Counted from the first letter of the stretch, positions 1-6,758 are shown. The stretch: 8,361 nucleotides of DNA from Methanomicrobiales archaeon (GCA_028678715.1 JAJRCY010000033.1:1-8361); one strand, 5' to 3'. The notes: a model not told the origin generated them from the sequence alone. Program-made: numbers and translations.

Positions 1-123
1 CGAACTCACCCCCTCTTTGACCGGATCGCATCCGCGGACTGCCTGGCGCTGGCCTCCCCCATTTACACGATGGGGATCACTGCCGAGCAAAAAGGCCTCA
101 TCGACCGGGGCCAGTACCTCTGA
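1..123 (+). pseudogene. Flavodoxin/NADPH-dependent FMN reductase-like protein, partial at 5' end, apparently truncated at 3' end
   Basis: The frame is open from the window edge to a TGA at 121-123 and encodes 40 residues. The segment DCLALASPIYTMGITAEQK followed by LIDRGQ matches the 'xxSPxYxxxxxAxxKxxIDR' flavin-phosphate-binding region of flavodoxin-fold reductases, which reduce or carry FMN in the cytoplasm. In that family the motif lies near the middle of the chain and is followed by a further half-domain, usually beginning with a conserved 'IDRCQ.xW' stretch. Here the chain ends three residues after IDRG. None of the three plus frames from 124 to 209 resumes a recognisable family sequence. 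A degraded or 3'-deleted gene is therefore the simplest reading; a short functional variant is the alternative. It converges on the M50 gene, leaving 86 bp between them. The start lies outside the window. Confidence 0.55.
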
Positions 124-137
124 ACTTCCAGGCTCTC

Positions 138-183
138 ATTTCCCTGGGAAATCACCGACACTCCCGGACAGGATCCGGGGGAG
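138..183. terminator. Two adjacent inverted repeats between convergent genes
   Basis: ATTTCCCTGGGAAAT at 138-152 is a perfect 7-bp inverted repeat around one base. At 161-183, CTCCCGGA pairs with TCCGGGGGAG, with a two-base bulge. Both lie in the short space between the convergent flavodoxin-like remnant and the M50 gene, where transcripts from both strands must stop. Neither has a T tract, so a terminator role is only inferred from position. Confidence 0.25.
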
Positions 184-209
184 TCCCTCCTCCGGTTCTT
201 CCTCAGCAG

Positions 210-842
210 CTATACCCTGCCGGATATCCACCCCAGGATCCCGGGCTCGAGGGAGACGGCAACGAGAGCGAAGGAGACGGCGATCAGTGCAGCGAAGACG
301 GGGACATTCCAGGCCAGCACCTTCCTCCCGTCCAGTCCCCCCACGGGAAGCATGTTGAATGCGGCGAGCATGGCATTCACCCGCCATCCCACCGTGCCAA
401 TGAGGCCGAAGATGCCGCCGGCGGCGACAGCCAGCAGGAGGAACGGGATGCAGAGGAGGAGGTTGACGAGCGGCCCCACCGCCGAGATCCGGCCGTTCTG
501 TTCCCGGGTGGGTGACCCGGAGATCAGGGTTGCCCCGGGCGCCGCGAAGACCACCTGCACAAGGGCGGCCATCACCACTGCGACGAGGAGCATCAGGTTG
601 TCCTTCCGGAACTCGGCCCAGTAGCCATACCCCATGGCCGTGAACTTGTGGGCCATTTCGTGGGCAACAAAACCGATGCCCACCGTGCTGAGGGCGACGG
701 CAAAGAAGAGGAAGTACTCGGGAAGGGAGATGCCGGACCCGACGAAGAGCAGGGTGAAGGCTATAGAGATGGCAAACCAGGCCACGGCCAGGTCGCGCCA
801 TTCACGGGGTGGGATCCGTTCAAGCATACGCGTCCCTCTCAT
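210..842 (-). CDS. Site-2-protease-like membrane metalloprotease (peptidase family M50)
   Basis: This is a 210-residue hydrophobic protein with about five to six membrane segments (approx. 18-36, 42-60, 82-106, 120-150, 177-197). The zinc-binding motif HEMAH (H61, E62, H65) lies at the end of the second segment. The second family motif, NMLPVGGLDGRKV, supplies the third ligand D171, and an 'AVGPLVN' element near 121-127 is also typical. Known M50 enzymes cut substrates inside the membrane; the substrate of this compact archaeal form is not predictable. No PDZ or CBS domain is present, so it is the minimal type. Two starts compete. ATG at 842 has AGGTG four bases upstream (847-851). ATG at 827 (MLERIPP) has GAGGG six bases upstream (834-838), a more usual spacing. 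The longer form is given. It is divergent from the chorismate mutase gene. The stop is TAG at 210-212. Confidence 0.88.
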   Translation of the reverse strand: MRGTRMLERIPPREWRDLAVAWFAISIAFTLLFVGSGISLPEYFLFFAVALSTVGIGFVAHEMAHKFTAMGYGYWAEFRKDNLMLLVAVVMAALVQVVFAAPGATLISGSPTREQNGRISAVGPLVNLLLCIPFLLLAVAAGGIFGLIGTVGWRVNAMLAAFNMLPVGGLDGRKVLAWNVPVFAALIAVSFALVAVSLEPGILGWISGRV

Positions 843-915
843 CTGGCACCTGATCCCCTATATCCCCTTGGGTGCGGCAGAGGTTTTTTCATCCCCGGAT
901 CCGGAACCTTCACCT
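843..915. promoter_or_regulatory. Divergent promoter region between M50 protease and chorismate mutase genes
   Basis: These 73 bp separate two divergent starts and must hold promoters for both. The only TATA-like element is CTATATC, with TATAT at 859-863. For the plus strand it lies about 53 bp before the chorismate mutase ATG, so a start of transcription about 25 bp downstream would leave a leader near 30 nt. For the minus strand the same distance falls near 836, just upstream of the alternative M50 start at 827. An AGGTTTTTTC stretch (881-890) is the only other feature. Promoter position is inferred from motif and spacing only. Confidence 0.4.
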
Positions 916-1200
916 ATGTCCGTGGAGTCCATCCGGCGAGAGATCGACGAGATCGATGCCCGCATCATCCAGCTCATCGCCCAGCGCCAGCACCTGGCCG
1001 GCCGCCTCGCGCACCTGAAGTACCAGCAGGGCCTCCCCATTCACGATGAGACCCAGGAGTCGCGGGTGCTCTCGCGGGCCTTCTCCCGCGCCGTCGAGGC
1101 CAAGGTGAACCCGGTGCCGGTGCAGCAGATCTTCCACACCCTGGTGGAGATGTCGGAGGAGCGGCAGCGGGAATGCCAGGGAGACGGCAACCTGCCGTGA
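916..1200 (+). CDS. Chorismate mutase, AroQ class, monofunctional
   Basis: This 94-residue all-helical protein is of the usual AroQ size. It would convert chorismate to prephenate in the cytoplasm, the first committed step to phenylalanine and tyrosine. The N-terminal helix IRREIDEIDARIIQLIAQR aligns with E. coli chorismate mutase. By spacing, R7, R24, K35, D44, E48 and Q84 match active-site R11, R28, K39, D48, E52 and Q88. The R51 position is Q47. No prephenate dehydratase or dehydrogenase domain is fused. The ATG at 916 was chosen because the homology starts at once, at residue 4-6; the frame stays open upstream but overlaps the divergent M50 gene without family similarity. The ribosome-binding site is weak (GGAACC), so a short leader is possible. 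The gene converges on the giant protease gene with a 49-bp gap. Confidence 0.93.
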   Translation: MSVESIRREIDEIDARIIQLIAQRQHLAGRLAHLKYQQGLPIHDETQESRVLSRAFSRAVEAKVNPVPVQQIFHTLVEMSEERQRECQGDGNLP

Positions 1201-1225
1201 ACTGCCGGGGTGCTGCATCAAAAAG
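1184..1225. terminator. Candidate terminator signals between convergent genes
   Basis: ACGGCA-ACC-TGCCGT at 1184-1198 is a perfect 6-bp stem with a 3-base loop overlapping the chorismate mutase stop codon. A run of five A at 1220-1224 reads as TTTTT on the minus strand, 26 bases after the stop of the giant protease gene. Archaeal termination commonly uses short U tracts, so the T run could end the minus-strand transcript. No T run follows on the plus strand. Confidence 0.35.
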
Positions 1226-1249
1226 GCGAAGGGGGAGTGGTGAAGCGGG

Positions 1250-4200
1250 CTACCCGAACCGGAGGGTGGCCACCATGTCCAGGTTCGCGTTCCCCTGCGG
1301 TTGCTGCTCGTAGTACCAGATCCCGCCCGTATAGGGCGCGTGGTAATCGGCATACCCGTAGTAGTGGTTCCTGCCGTTGTACGTGGTACCCGTGGAGACC
1401 ACCAGGTAGTAGAGCCCCTCCTCCTTCACGGTCACCGGCGGGTCAAAGGTCACCTCCACCCCCGCGGGACCGGTCCCGACCTGATCCGGCGTGAGGCTGG
1501 CCTGCCCCCGCGTGATCCCGGTGGCAGGGTTCGGTGTGGTCCGGATCATCACCTGGAGGGGCATCGCGGGATTCCCCTCCCGGTGCAGGGTCAGGACGGC
1601 TCCGGTGATCCGGGATCCCGTGGCCCGGAAGCTCTGGGAATGCCAGCGTCGGCTGTACGAGGAACCCACGTATACCCGGGTGGTGGGGTCCGAGGCAATG
1701 ACGAGGGTACCTGCCGGCTGGGTCACCACCACGGAAAGGGGTGGTGACCACTCCGACTCGGCTCCCTCCTCGTCCCGGGCCTTCACCCGCACCAGATACG
1801 TACCGGGCGCTGTCCACCCATGGGATGCCGCATGGGTTGATCCTGACGCCAGGAAGGGCGTGAGGTTCTCTGCCCCGTCGTCCCAGTCAAAGACACAGGC
1901 CACTGTATCGCCGTCCGGATCGCTGGCCACCACCCGGTACTCGCCCACAGCTCCGATGGCGATCTCCACCGGTCCGTTGGGAGACGGGGGGATCCCGGGG
2001 GGCCGGTTGCCGGTGCCGATGATCGTGACATCCAGGGCCTCCGACCAGGCGGAAGCGGCAGTCCGGTTGTCCTGCGCCATCACCCGCACCGCGAAGGTTC
2101 CGGGCGAGGTCCAGGCATAAATGCCTGTCACGGTGGTTCCGGAGGCCACCCGGTCCGACACCCACGTGGATCCATCGCCCCAGTCAAAGGTGAAGGTGAG
2201 GTCGTCCCCGTCGGGATCCGCGGCACCACTGGAGAAGGCCAGGTGCTGGCCGGTGGTGCCCTGGACCGGCCCCGACGGAACCGCGGGTGTCTCCGGCGGC
2301 CGGTTGGCGCCGGGGACGGTGCTGACGGTGACCGTGCGTGCCGGTGACCAGCCGGAGGCAGCTCCGGAGGCATCGGTGGCCATCACCCGCACGGCAAATG
2401 TTCCCGGGGAGGCCCATGCATGGGTACCGCTCACCGCGGTCCCGGATGGTACCGGTTCCGACATCCATGTGGATCCGTCCCCCCAGTCGAAGGTTCCCCT
2501 GACGGGATCCCCGTCAGGATCCTGGACCGTGGCCGTGTACGCACAGGGAATTCCGGTGTCACAGGCCGAAGGGCCGGCGGGAGCGTCAGGCACCTGGGGC
2601 GGGCGGTTGCCGGGTGCGGATGCGGCAAAGGTCAGGAGGGCCGCCAGGTCCAGATCCGGGTCACCGTCCTTGTTCTGTTCATAGTACCAGATCCCCCCCG
2701 CATACGGGTGGGTATTGTCCAGGTACCCCTGGTAGTAGGCAGAGGTGTTGGCTGCGGATCCGGTCGTGAGGACGAGATACGCGGTGGACCGTCCCGTCGC
2801 ATCGGCGGGGGTGTCGAAGGTCACGTTCACCCACCCGATCTCCGCCTCTACCTGGGAGGGAAGGATCGATGCCTGGGAGAGGGTGCTTCCGCCAGAAGTG
2901 CCCGGCGCGGTGCGGATCATCACCGACAGGGGAACGATGGGGAGCCCCTGCCGCCGGAGCGGCAGCGAGACACCGGTGATCCACGGTTTCTTCGGGCTGA
3001 AGCCCTGGGCTGTCCACCGCCGGTTGTAAGCGGATCCGATGTACACCCGGGTATTCGTCCTCTCAGTGATGGTCAGGGTTGCATCCGGTTGCAGCACCCT
3101 CACCGCGAGGGGCAGGGAGTGGCCGGAGGCCACGCCGTAGCTATCCGTTGCCTGCACCGTGACCGGGAAGGTCCCGGGTACGGTCCAGGTATGGGTGGCC
3201 TGCACCACCGTCCCTGAAGGGACGGCTGCACTCTCGGTCCATGTTGCGTCACCCCAATCGAACCGGAGCACCACCGGGTCGCCATCCGGATCCGTCGCCG
3301 ATGCCGCGTACCGGTTCAGGAAGATCGTCTGGGTGGAGGCAGGGCCGGCAGGGATGGCCGGCGGCGATGGCGGGCGGCTATCCGGGACCTCGCTCACGGT
3401 GATGGTGGTGGCATCCGACCAGGGCGAGGAGGCATTGGGGACGTCAAAGGCCCTGGCCTTCACGGCGTACGTGCCTGGAAGGACCCATGCATGGTCCGCG
3501 GAGAGGGATCCGCCGGATTCGGAAAAGCCGGTCCAGTTCGCTGTCCCGTCGCCCCAGTCCATCAGGACCCGGACCTGGTCGCCGTCAGGATCCTGGGCAC
3601 GGGTGGTGAAGGTAGCCGACACCCCCGCCACCCTCTCGCGGGGCCCGGTGGGTGCGGCAGGGGTGCCGGGAGGCAGGTTCCCTGCCAGGATCCACTCGGA
3701 GAAGTAGAGCTGGGACTCCAGGTGGGCGGCGGCGATGGCCGGGACCTGGTCTGCGGGAGGCCGGGTACTCTGGGCAACCTCGATGGTGTAGGGATAGACG
3801 GAGACATTCTCCTGGAAACGGGAAAATCCGTAGATCCAGTCATCGTGGTCACCGGAGGCCAGATCGAACCGCGAGGACTGGAGCGCGGTGTAGCTGCCGG
3901 TGCCCGAGGATCTGGGGATGCGGGATGCGATCCGGGAGCCCAGCCGGGCCATGCTCTCATTGTCCGGCGTGGAGAGGGAGGTGGTATACCCCCAGGGCCA
4001 TCCCACGGATTCACCCTTGCTGTGGTAGTTCAGGCTCCCCCGGAATCCCTGGGCCACGACCAGGTCCCGGATGGCCCGGGACTCGGGCTCCGAGAAGAAG
4101 TCCGGGCCGCAGTAGGTCTCCTCGCGGGTGGAGTGGCTCGCCCCCACCTGACCCCAGGCCCCGGCGGGATCGCCGTTCAATGCCCCCTCGTAGTTCCGGT

Positions 4201-6625
4201 TCAGGTCCACACCATAGGTGCCATCGCCATTGGTGCGCCGGTTCCTCCGCCAGTTGGGGTCGCTGTTCTCGGTAAACACCAGGCCGTCAGGGTTGACGAC
4301 AGGGACAAACCAGATCTCGCCGGCGTTCACGATCTCGGTCACCCGCGGATCTGAACCGTAGTGCTCTGCAAGGAAGGTGAGGTAACTCATCAGCACCTCA
4401 CCGGCGATCCTTTCATCCGAATGCTGCAGGGCCTGGAGAAGGATGGCTGGCTCGCCTTCCTCGGCCCCGGGATGGTCTGTCACCTCCACCGCCCAGATGG
4501 GCCTCCCCTCCCCGCTGGTCCCGATGCGGTGGCGCATGATGATATCGGGATGGGCCTCTTCAAGGGCGGAGAGCTCGGTCTCCACCTCGCTCCATGTATG
4601 GTACCGGGCCGGGACCGTGGAGCTCCCGACGGTCCGGTACTGGGAGGGGGAGTAGTCCCGGTCCACCATGCCGGACCCCCGTGCATCCAGGGACCGCGCC
4701 CAGATACGGTGGGTGCCGGCGGGAAGGCCGGTGGTGTTCAGGGCGGCGGACCACGCGGTGGTTCCGGTCGCCGGGGTCCAGTCACCACGGTCCACCTTCA
4801 CCTCCACCTTCAGGATCCCGTCGGGATCCCCGGCGGTTCCGCTGGCAGGGAGGGGGGCGGGGGAGAGGAAGGCGGTTCCGTCCGCGGGTGACGCCAGCGC
4901 AACGGTCGGGGGTGAGTTGGGATGGTCCTTCTTCGCAGCCATGGCATCCAGGAACTCGTTCCAGGGCGTCTCGACGGAGAAGCGGAGGTCCTGGTAACCG
5001 GCCAGCTGGTACATGCTGATGGTGAGGCCGGTGGTCTCTGAGCGATTGCCGGGGGCAACGGCAAAGACCGCCGAGGAGATGGCTGATCGTGTGACAGCGC
5101 AGGCCTCCCGTATCTCCGGTGAGGCCGAGAGGTTTGCCTCCAGGATACCGGCGAAGTGCCCGAGATCCGGGTTTCCGCGGAACGTCACGGCCCCGCCCGC
5201 TGCCTGGACAATGCTCCCATGGCTGGAGCCGGCCCGGTGCTTCATGGTCTGGGCGAGCGCGGTAACCGCGGGCACCAGCTCACGGTCCAGCAGGTCCATG
5301 TCGGTTGCCGACAGGACCCCCGAGGGAAAGACCGCCCGGTAGTGCTCCACCATCCGGGCTGCCAGGTCACGGGCGGTCCATCCGGGATTTGCTCCCAGGT
5401 CCCCCAGGACAGAGGCACCTTGCTTGTGGTACGGGAACCCGTCCGCAGGTACCAGGTCGGATGATCCCACCTGGACATCGGCAAAGGCCTTCACCTGGTA
5501 GTAGACCTCTGCCTGGGCCATGGAGCAGGCATCGTAGGCCAGGAGGTCGACCGGGCGGCCCCGGTACCGGGCAATCTCAGACATCCCGGACCGGAGTTCC
5601 TTCATGTCCATGGAGGTCGCCGTGTCCATGAGAAGCCCTCCCAGACCGCTGCCATGGTCCCAGAGGTCGATGGCGAGGTGCTCCGACGGGTAGGTGGCGA
5701 TCACCCACGTGGCCACCGAAGAGAGGGTGGCGGGATCCCCCATCTCCACCTCGGTGCTCCAGGCAGGGTTCACGTTCGAGAGCGGGATCTCTGTGGCCGA
5801 ACCTCCCCCCGGGTTGATCACATAGAGATGGGTATTCCTGTCCCCCCGGTCATCCTTGAGCACGATCAGTGTCACGTTGGCCGTGGATCCTGCCGCCAGG
5901 AACTCGGCGAAGTCATCGTCGCCGTAGGGATCCAGGTTGTTGTCCCCGTCCATGTAGCAGAAGTACGTCCACTGGCGTGTGCCGGAGGCCTGCAGGGGAG
6001 ATCCCGGGGAGAGGGGTATCTCACCGGGCGCCGGGAGCATCTCCTCCACATCCACGGAACGGCTCAGGGTCACGGCTGCGGATGGGATGGAGGAGTTGGG
6101 TGCAAAGGTCCGCCCTGCGGCACCCCTCTCCGAGATGACCGTCCGCCGTGTCAGGGGATCGGTGCTCCTTACGACGACACGGCCCCGGTAGAGGCCCAGC
6201 ACGCCCCCCTCCTCGCCCGCGGGAACGGGGTCAGCGGGCGGCTCGGTGCCCTCCACATCGATGCGGGTATAGAAGGTCCGGAAGGTGCGGAAGGTCCTGT
6301 CCTCCCAGGCCAGGTGGAGGTACCGGCCTTCCCGGAGGACGGAGACTGTACCGGGAGTGTATCCCCCGTCCCGGAGGATCCGGTCCAGGTCGGCCTGGAG
6401 GCGGGGTGCCCGTGCCCCTTCGGCCCGGATTCGCGGCGCGTACCGGGTTCCCTCCAGCCAGACCCGGACAGAATCATCTCCGGTACCGGCCAGAAGCGTG
6501 TGGCCCTGTCCTGTGGTCACCGTCCCGGCGAACTGGAAACCCATGGCCGGGTCTGCTGCGGCCGAAAGGCCGATGAGGGCAGGCAGGAGCAGGAGAAGCA
6601 CTGCCAGAGAGAGTTTCTGTTTCAT
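1250..6625 (-). CDS. Secreted multidomain protein with C11 clostripain-type and M14 carboxypeptidase domains, five PKD domains and two beta-domain repeats
   Basis: The product has 1791 residues. A Sec signal peptide (residues 1-24, MKQKLSLAVLLLLLPALIG core) sets the start at 6625; an in-frame ATG at 6652 would add nine polar residues before it. Residues 25-215 are unrecognised. C11 cysteine peptidase spans about 217-566: DGDNN at 226-230, catalytic His324 in LWDHGSG, Cys367 in AYDACSMA. An Ig-like domain lies at 571-668. M14 zinc carboxypeptidase spans about 674-981: ligands H735 and E738 (QHSDE) and H868 (NYHS), substrate-binding WRRNRR (792-797) and DLNRN (807-811), catalytic E949. PKD domains lie at about 987-1080, 1084-1177, 1340-1438, 1440-1538 and 1540-1634, and a duplicated beta domain at 1179-1335 and 1636-1791. 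There is no membrane anchor, PGF-CTERM or cell-wall motif at the C terminus, so release or non-covalent surface binding is inferred. Both active sites look intact. The natural substrate is unknown. TAG stop at 1250-1252. Confidence 0.92.
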   Translation of the reverse strand: MKQKLSLAVLLLLLPALIGLSAAADPAMGFQFAGTVTTGQGHTLLAGTGDDSVRVWLEGTRYAPRIRAEGARAPRLQADLDRILRDGGYTPGTVSVLREGRYLHLAWEDRTFRTFRTFYTRIDVEGTEPPADPVPAGEEGGVLGLYRGRVVVRSTDPLTRRTVISERGAAGRTFAPNSSIPSAAVTLSRSVDVEEMLPAPGEIPLSPGSPLQASGTRQWTYFCYMDGDNNLDPYGDDDFAEFLAAGSTANVTLIVLKDDRGDRNTHLYVINPGGGSATEIPLSNVNPAWSTEVEMGDPATLSSVATWVIATYPSEHLAIDLWDHGSGLGGLLMDTATSMDMKELRSGMSEIARYRGRPVDLLAYDACSMAQAEVYYQVKAFADVQVGSSDLVPADGFPYHKQGASVLGDLGANPGWTARDLAARMVEHYRAVFPSGVLSATDMDLLDRELVPAVTALAQTMKHRAGSSHGSIVQAAGGAVTFRGNPDLGHFAGILEANLSASPEIREACAVTRSAISSAVFAVAPGNRSETTGLTISMYQLAGYQDLRFSVETPWNEFLDAMAAKKDHPNSPPTVALASPADGTAFLSPAPLPASGTAGDPDGILKVEVKVDRGDWTPATGTTAWSAALNTTGLPAGTHRIWARSLDARGSGMVDRDYSPSQYRTVGSSTVPARYHTWSEVETELSALEEAHPDIIMRHRIGTSGEGRPIWAVEVTDHPGAEEGEPAILLQALQHSDERIAGEVLMSYLTFLAEHYGSDPRVTEIVNAGEIWFVPVVNPDGLVFTENSDPNWRRNRRTNGDGTYGVDLNRNYEGALNGDPAGAWGQVGASHSTREETYCGPDFFSEPESRAIRDLVVAQGFRGSLNYHSKGESVGWPWGYTTSLSTPDNESMARLGSRIASRIPRSSGTGSYTALQSSRFDLASGDHDDWIYGFSRFQENVSVYPYTIEVAQSTRPPADQVPAIAAAHLESQLYFSEWILAGNLPPGTPAAPTGPRERVAGVSATFTTRAQDPDGDQVRVLMDWGDGTANWTGFSESGGSLSADHAWVLPGTYAVKARAFDVPNASSPWSDATTITVSEVPDSRPPSPPAIPAGPASTQTIFLNRYAASATDPDGDPVVLRFDWGDATWTESAAVPSGTVVQATHTWTVPGTFPVTVQATDSYGVASGHSLPLAVRVLQPDATLTITERTNTRVYIGSAYNRRWTAQGFSPKKPWITGVSLPLRRQGLPIVPLSVMIRTAPGTSGGSTLSQASILPSQVEAEIGWVNVTFDTPADATGRSTAYLVLTTGSAANTSAYYQGYLDNTHPYAGGIWYYEQNKDGDPDLDLAALLTFAASAPGNRPPQVPDAPAGPSACDTGIPCAYTATVQDPDGDPVRGTFDWGDGSTWMSEPVPSGTAVSGTHAWASPGTFAVRVMATDASGAASGWSPARTVTVSTVPGANRPPETPAVPSGPVQGTTGQHLAFSSGAADPDGDDLTFTFDWGDGSTWVSDRVASGTTVTGIYAWTSPGTFAVRVMAQDNRTAASAWSEALDVTIIGTGNRPPGIPPSPNGPVEIAIGAVGEYRVVASDPDGDTVACVFDWDDGAENLTPFLASGSTHAASHGWTAPGTYLVRVKARDEEGAESEWSPPLSVVVTQPAGTLVIASDPTTRVYVGSSYSRRWHSQSFRATGSRITGAVLTLHREGNPAMPLQVMIRTTPNPATGITRGQASLTPDQVGTGPAGVEVTFDPPVTVKEEGLYYLVVSTGTTYNGRNHYYGYADYHAPYTGGIWYYEQQPQGNANLDMVATLRFG
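1253..1720 (-). repeat. Beta-domain repeat, copy B (C-terminal end of the giant protease)
   Basis: This encodes residues 1636-1791. Landmarks shared with copy A are TRVYVGSSYSRRW, MPLQVMIRT, YYLVVSTG, YYGYADYHAPYTGGIWYYEQ and a final LDMVATLRF. Aromatic-rich strands and the order of landmarks recall beta-sandwich (jelly-roll) domains found near the ends of surface proteins, such as the 'choice-of-anchor' groups. That link is from memory of the general pattern, not a search. The domain ends at the stop codon, so nothing follows it. Confidence 0.75.
1724..2608 (-). repeat. Three tandem PKD domains (PKD 3-5)
   Basis: Three units of about 98 residues each start with NRPP or similar and carry the PKD core: DPDGD, FDWGDG(STW), an AW/GW-x-x-PGTF/Y-x-VRV stretch and a closing TV or VVV strand. 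Units 3 and 4 are the most alike (SPGTFAVRVMA in both), which suggests a later duplication, although their DNA has diverged. Unit 5 has FDWDDG instead of FDWGDG. Unit 3 alone has a Cys pair six residues apart (C1355, C1361), possibly a disulfide. PKD domains usually act as spacers or binding modules in secreted archaeal proteins. Confidence 0.85.
2621..3091 (-). repeat. Beta-domain repeat, copy A (internal)
   Basis: This encodes residues 1179-1335. Landmarks are TRVYIGSAYNRRW, VPLSVMIRT, AYLVLTTG, YYQGYLDNTHPYAGGIWYYE and LDLAALLTF, in the same order and nearly the same spacing as copy B. Roughly half the residues match by eye, so the duplication is real but old. It sits between PKD 2 and PKD 3, giving the C-terminal half the pattern PKD-PKD-A-PKD-PKD-PKD-B. 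It has no catalytic signature, and ligand binding is only a guess. Confidence 0.75.
3095..3667 (-). repeat. Two tandem PKD domains (PKD 1-2)
   Basis: Two units directly follow the carboxypeptidase domain. Unit 1 has AQDPDGDQVRVLMDWGDGT and PGTYAVKARAFD. Unit 2 has ATDPDGDPVVLRFDWGDATW and PGTFPVTVQATD. Unit 2 lacks the final Gly of WGDG and one neighbouring residue compared with units 3 and 4. These units probably separate the catalytic half from the beta-domain half. Confidence 0.85.
6272..6298 (-). repeat. 9-bp tandem repeat, three units, in the giant protease gene
   Basis: GAAGGTCCG, GAAGGTGCG and GAAGGTCCT lie head to tail on the plus strand. On the coding strand they give the peptide TFRTFRTF in the N-terminal region of unknown function (around residues 111-118). 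The units differ by one or two bases, so this is a small tandem expansion that keeps the frame. Confidence 0.8.
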
Positions 6626-6758
6626 GGTCCGGTCCTTTCCCTGCCGGCACATATTCCCGGAGAAGAAACGGGATGATGCCGATCAGGAATGGTTTCTCAT
6701 TCACACGGATTTTCGTTATTTCTCCTCTTTAAACTATTTACGGGCAAAGATTCGTGAA

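Noticed and set aside
634..915. N-terminal extension of chorismate mutase back to 634
   Set aside because: The extra sequence overlaps the divergent M50 gene and has no similarity to the family; the normal-length protein starts at 916.
1724..3667. Repeated GC-rich DNA blocks that could suggest a CRISPR or other repeat array
   Set aside because: The similarity comes from PKD-coding units about 290 bp long with diverged DNA and a continuous reading frame.
6626..6652. Upstream ATG at 6652 as the start of the giant protease
   Set aside because: It would place nine polar residues before a normal Sec signal peptide and has no ribosome-binding site, while the ATG at 6625 starts directly with the KQK-hydrophobic pattern.
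5654..6676. Long plus-strand open frame (340 codons) opposite the giant protease gene, and similar frames at 3491-4354 and 2420-3217
   Set aside because: These lie antisense to well-supported C11, M14 and PKD coding sequence. Their products are Gly/Arg/Pro-rich with no domain, as expected from the opposite strand of GC-rich genes.
6474..6704. Minus-strand frame starting MNEKPFLIGIIPFLL upstream of the giant protease start
   Set aside because: The GAGGAG at 6722-6727 is 17 bases from this ATG, too far to serve it. The frame then runs out of frame through the signal peptide with low-complexity sequence. A leader peptide cannot be excluded but is not supported.
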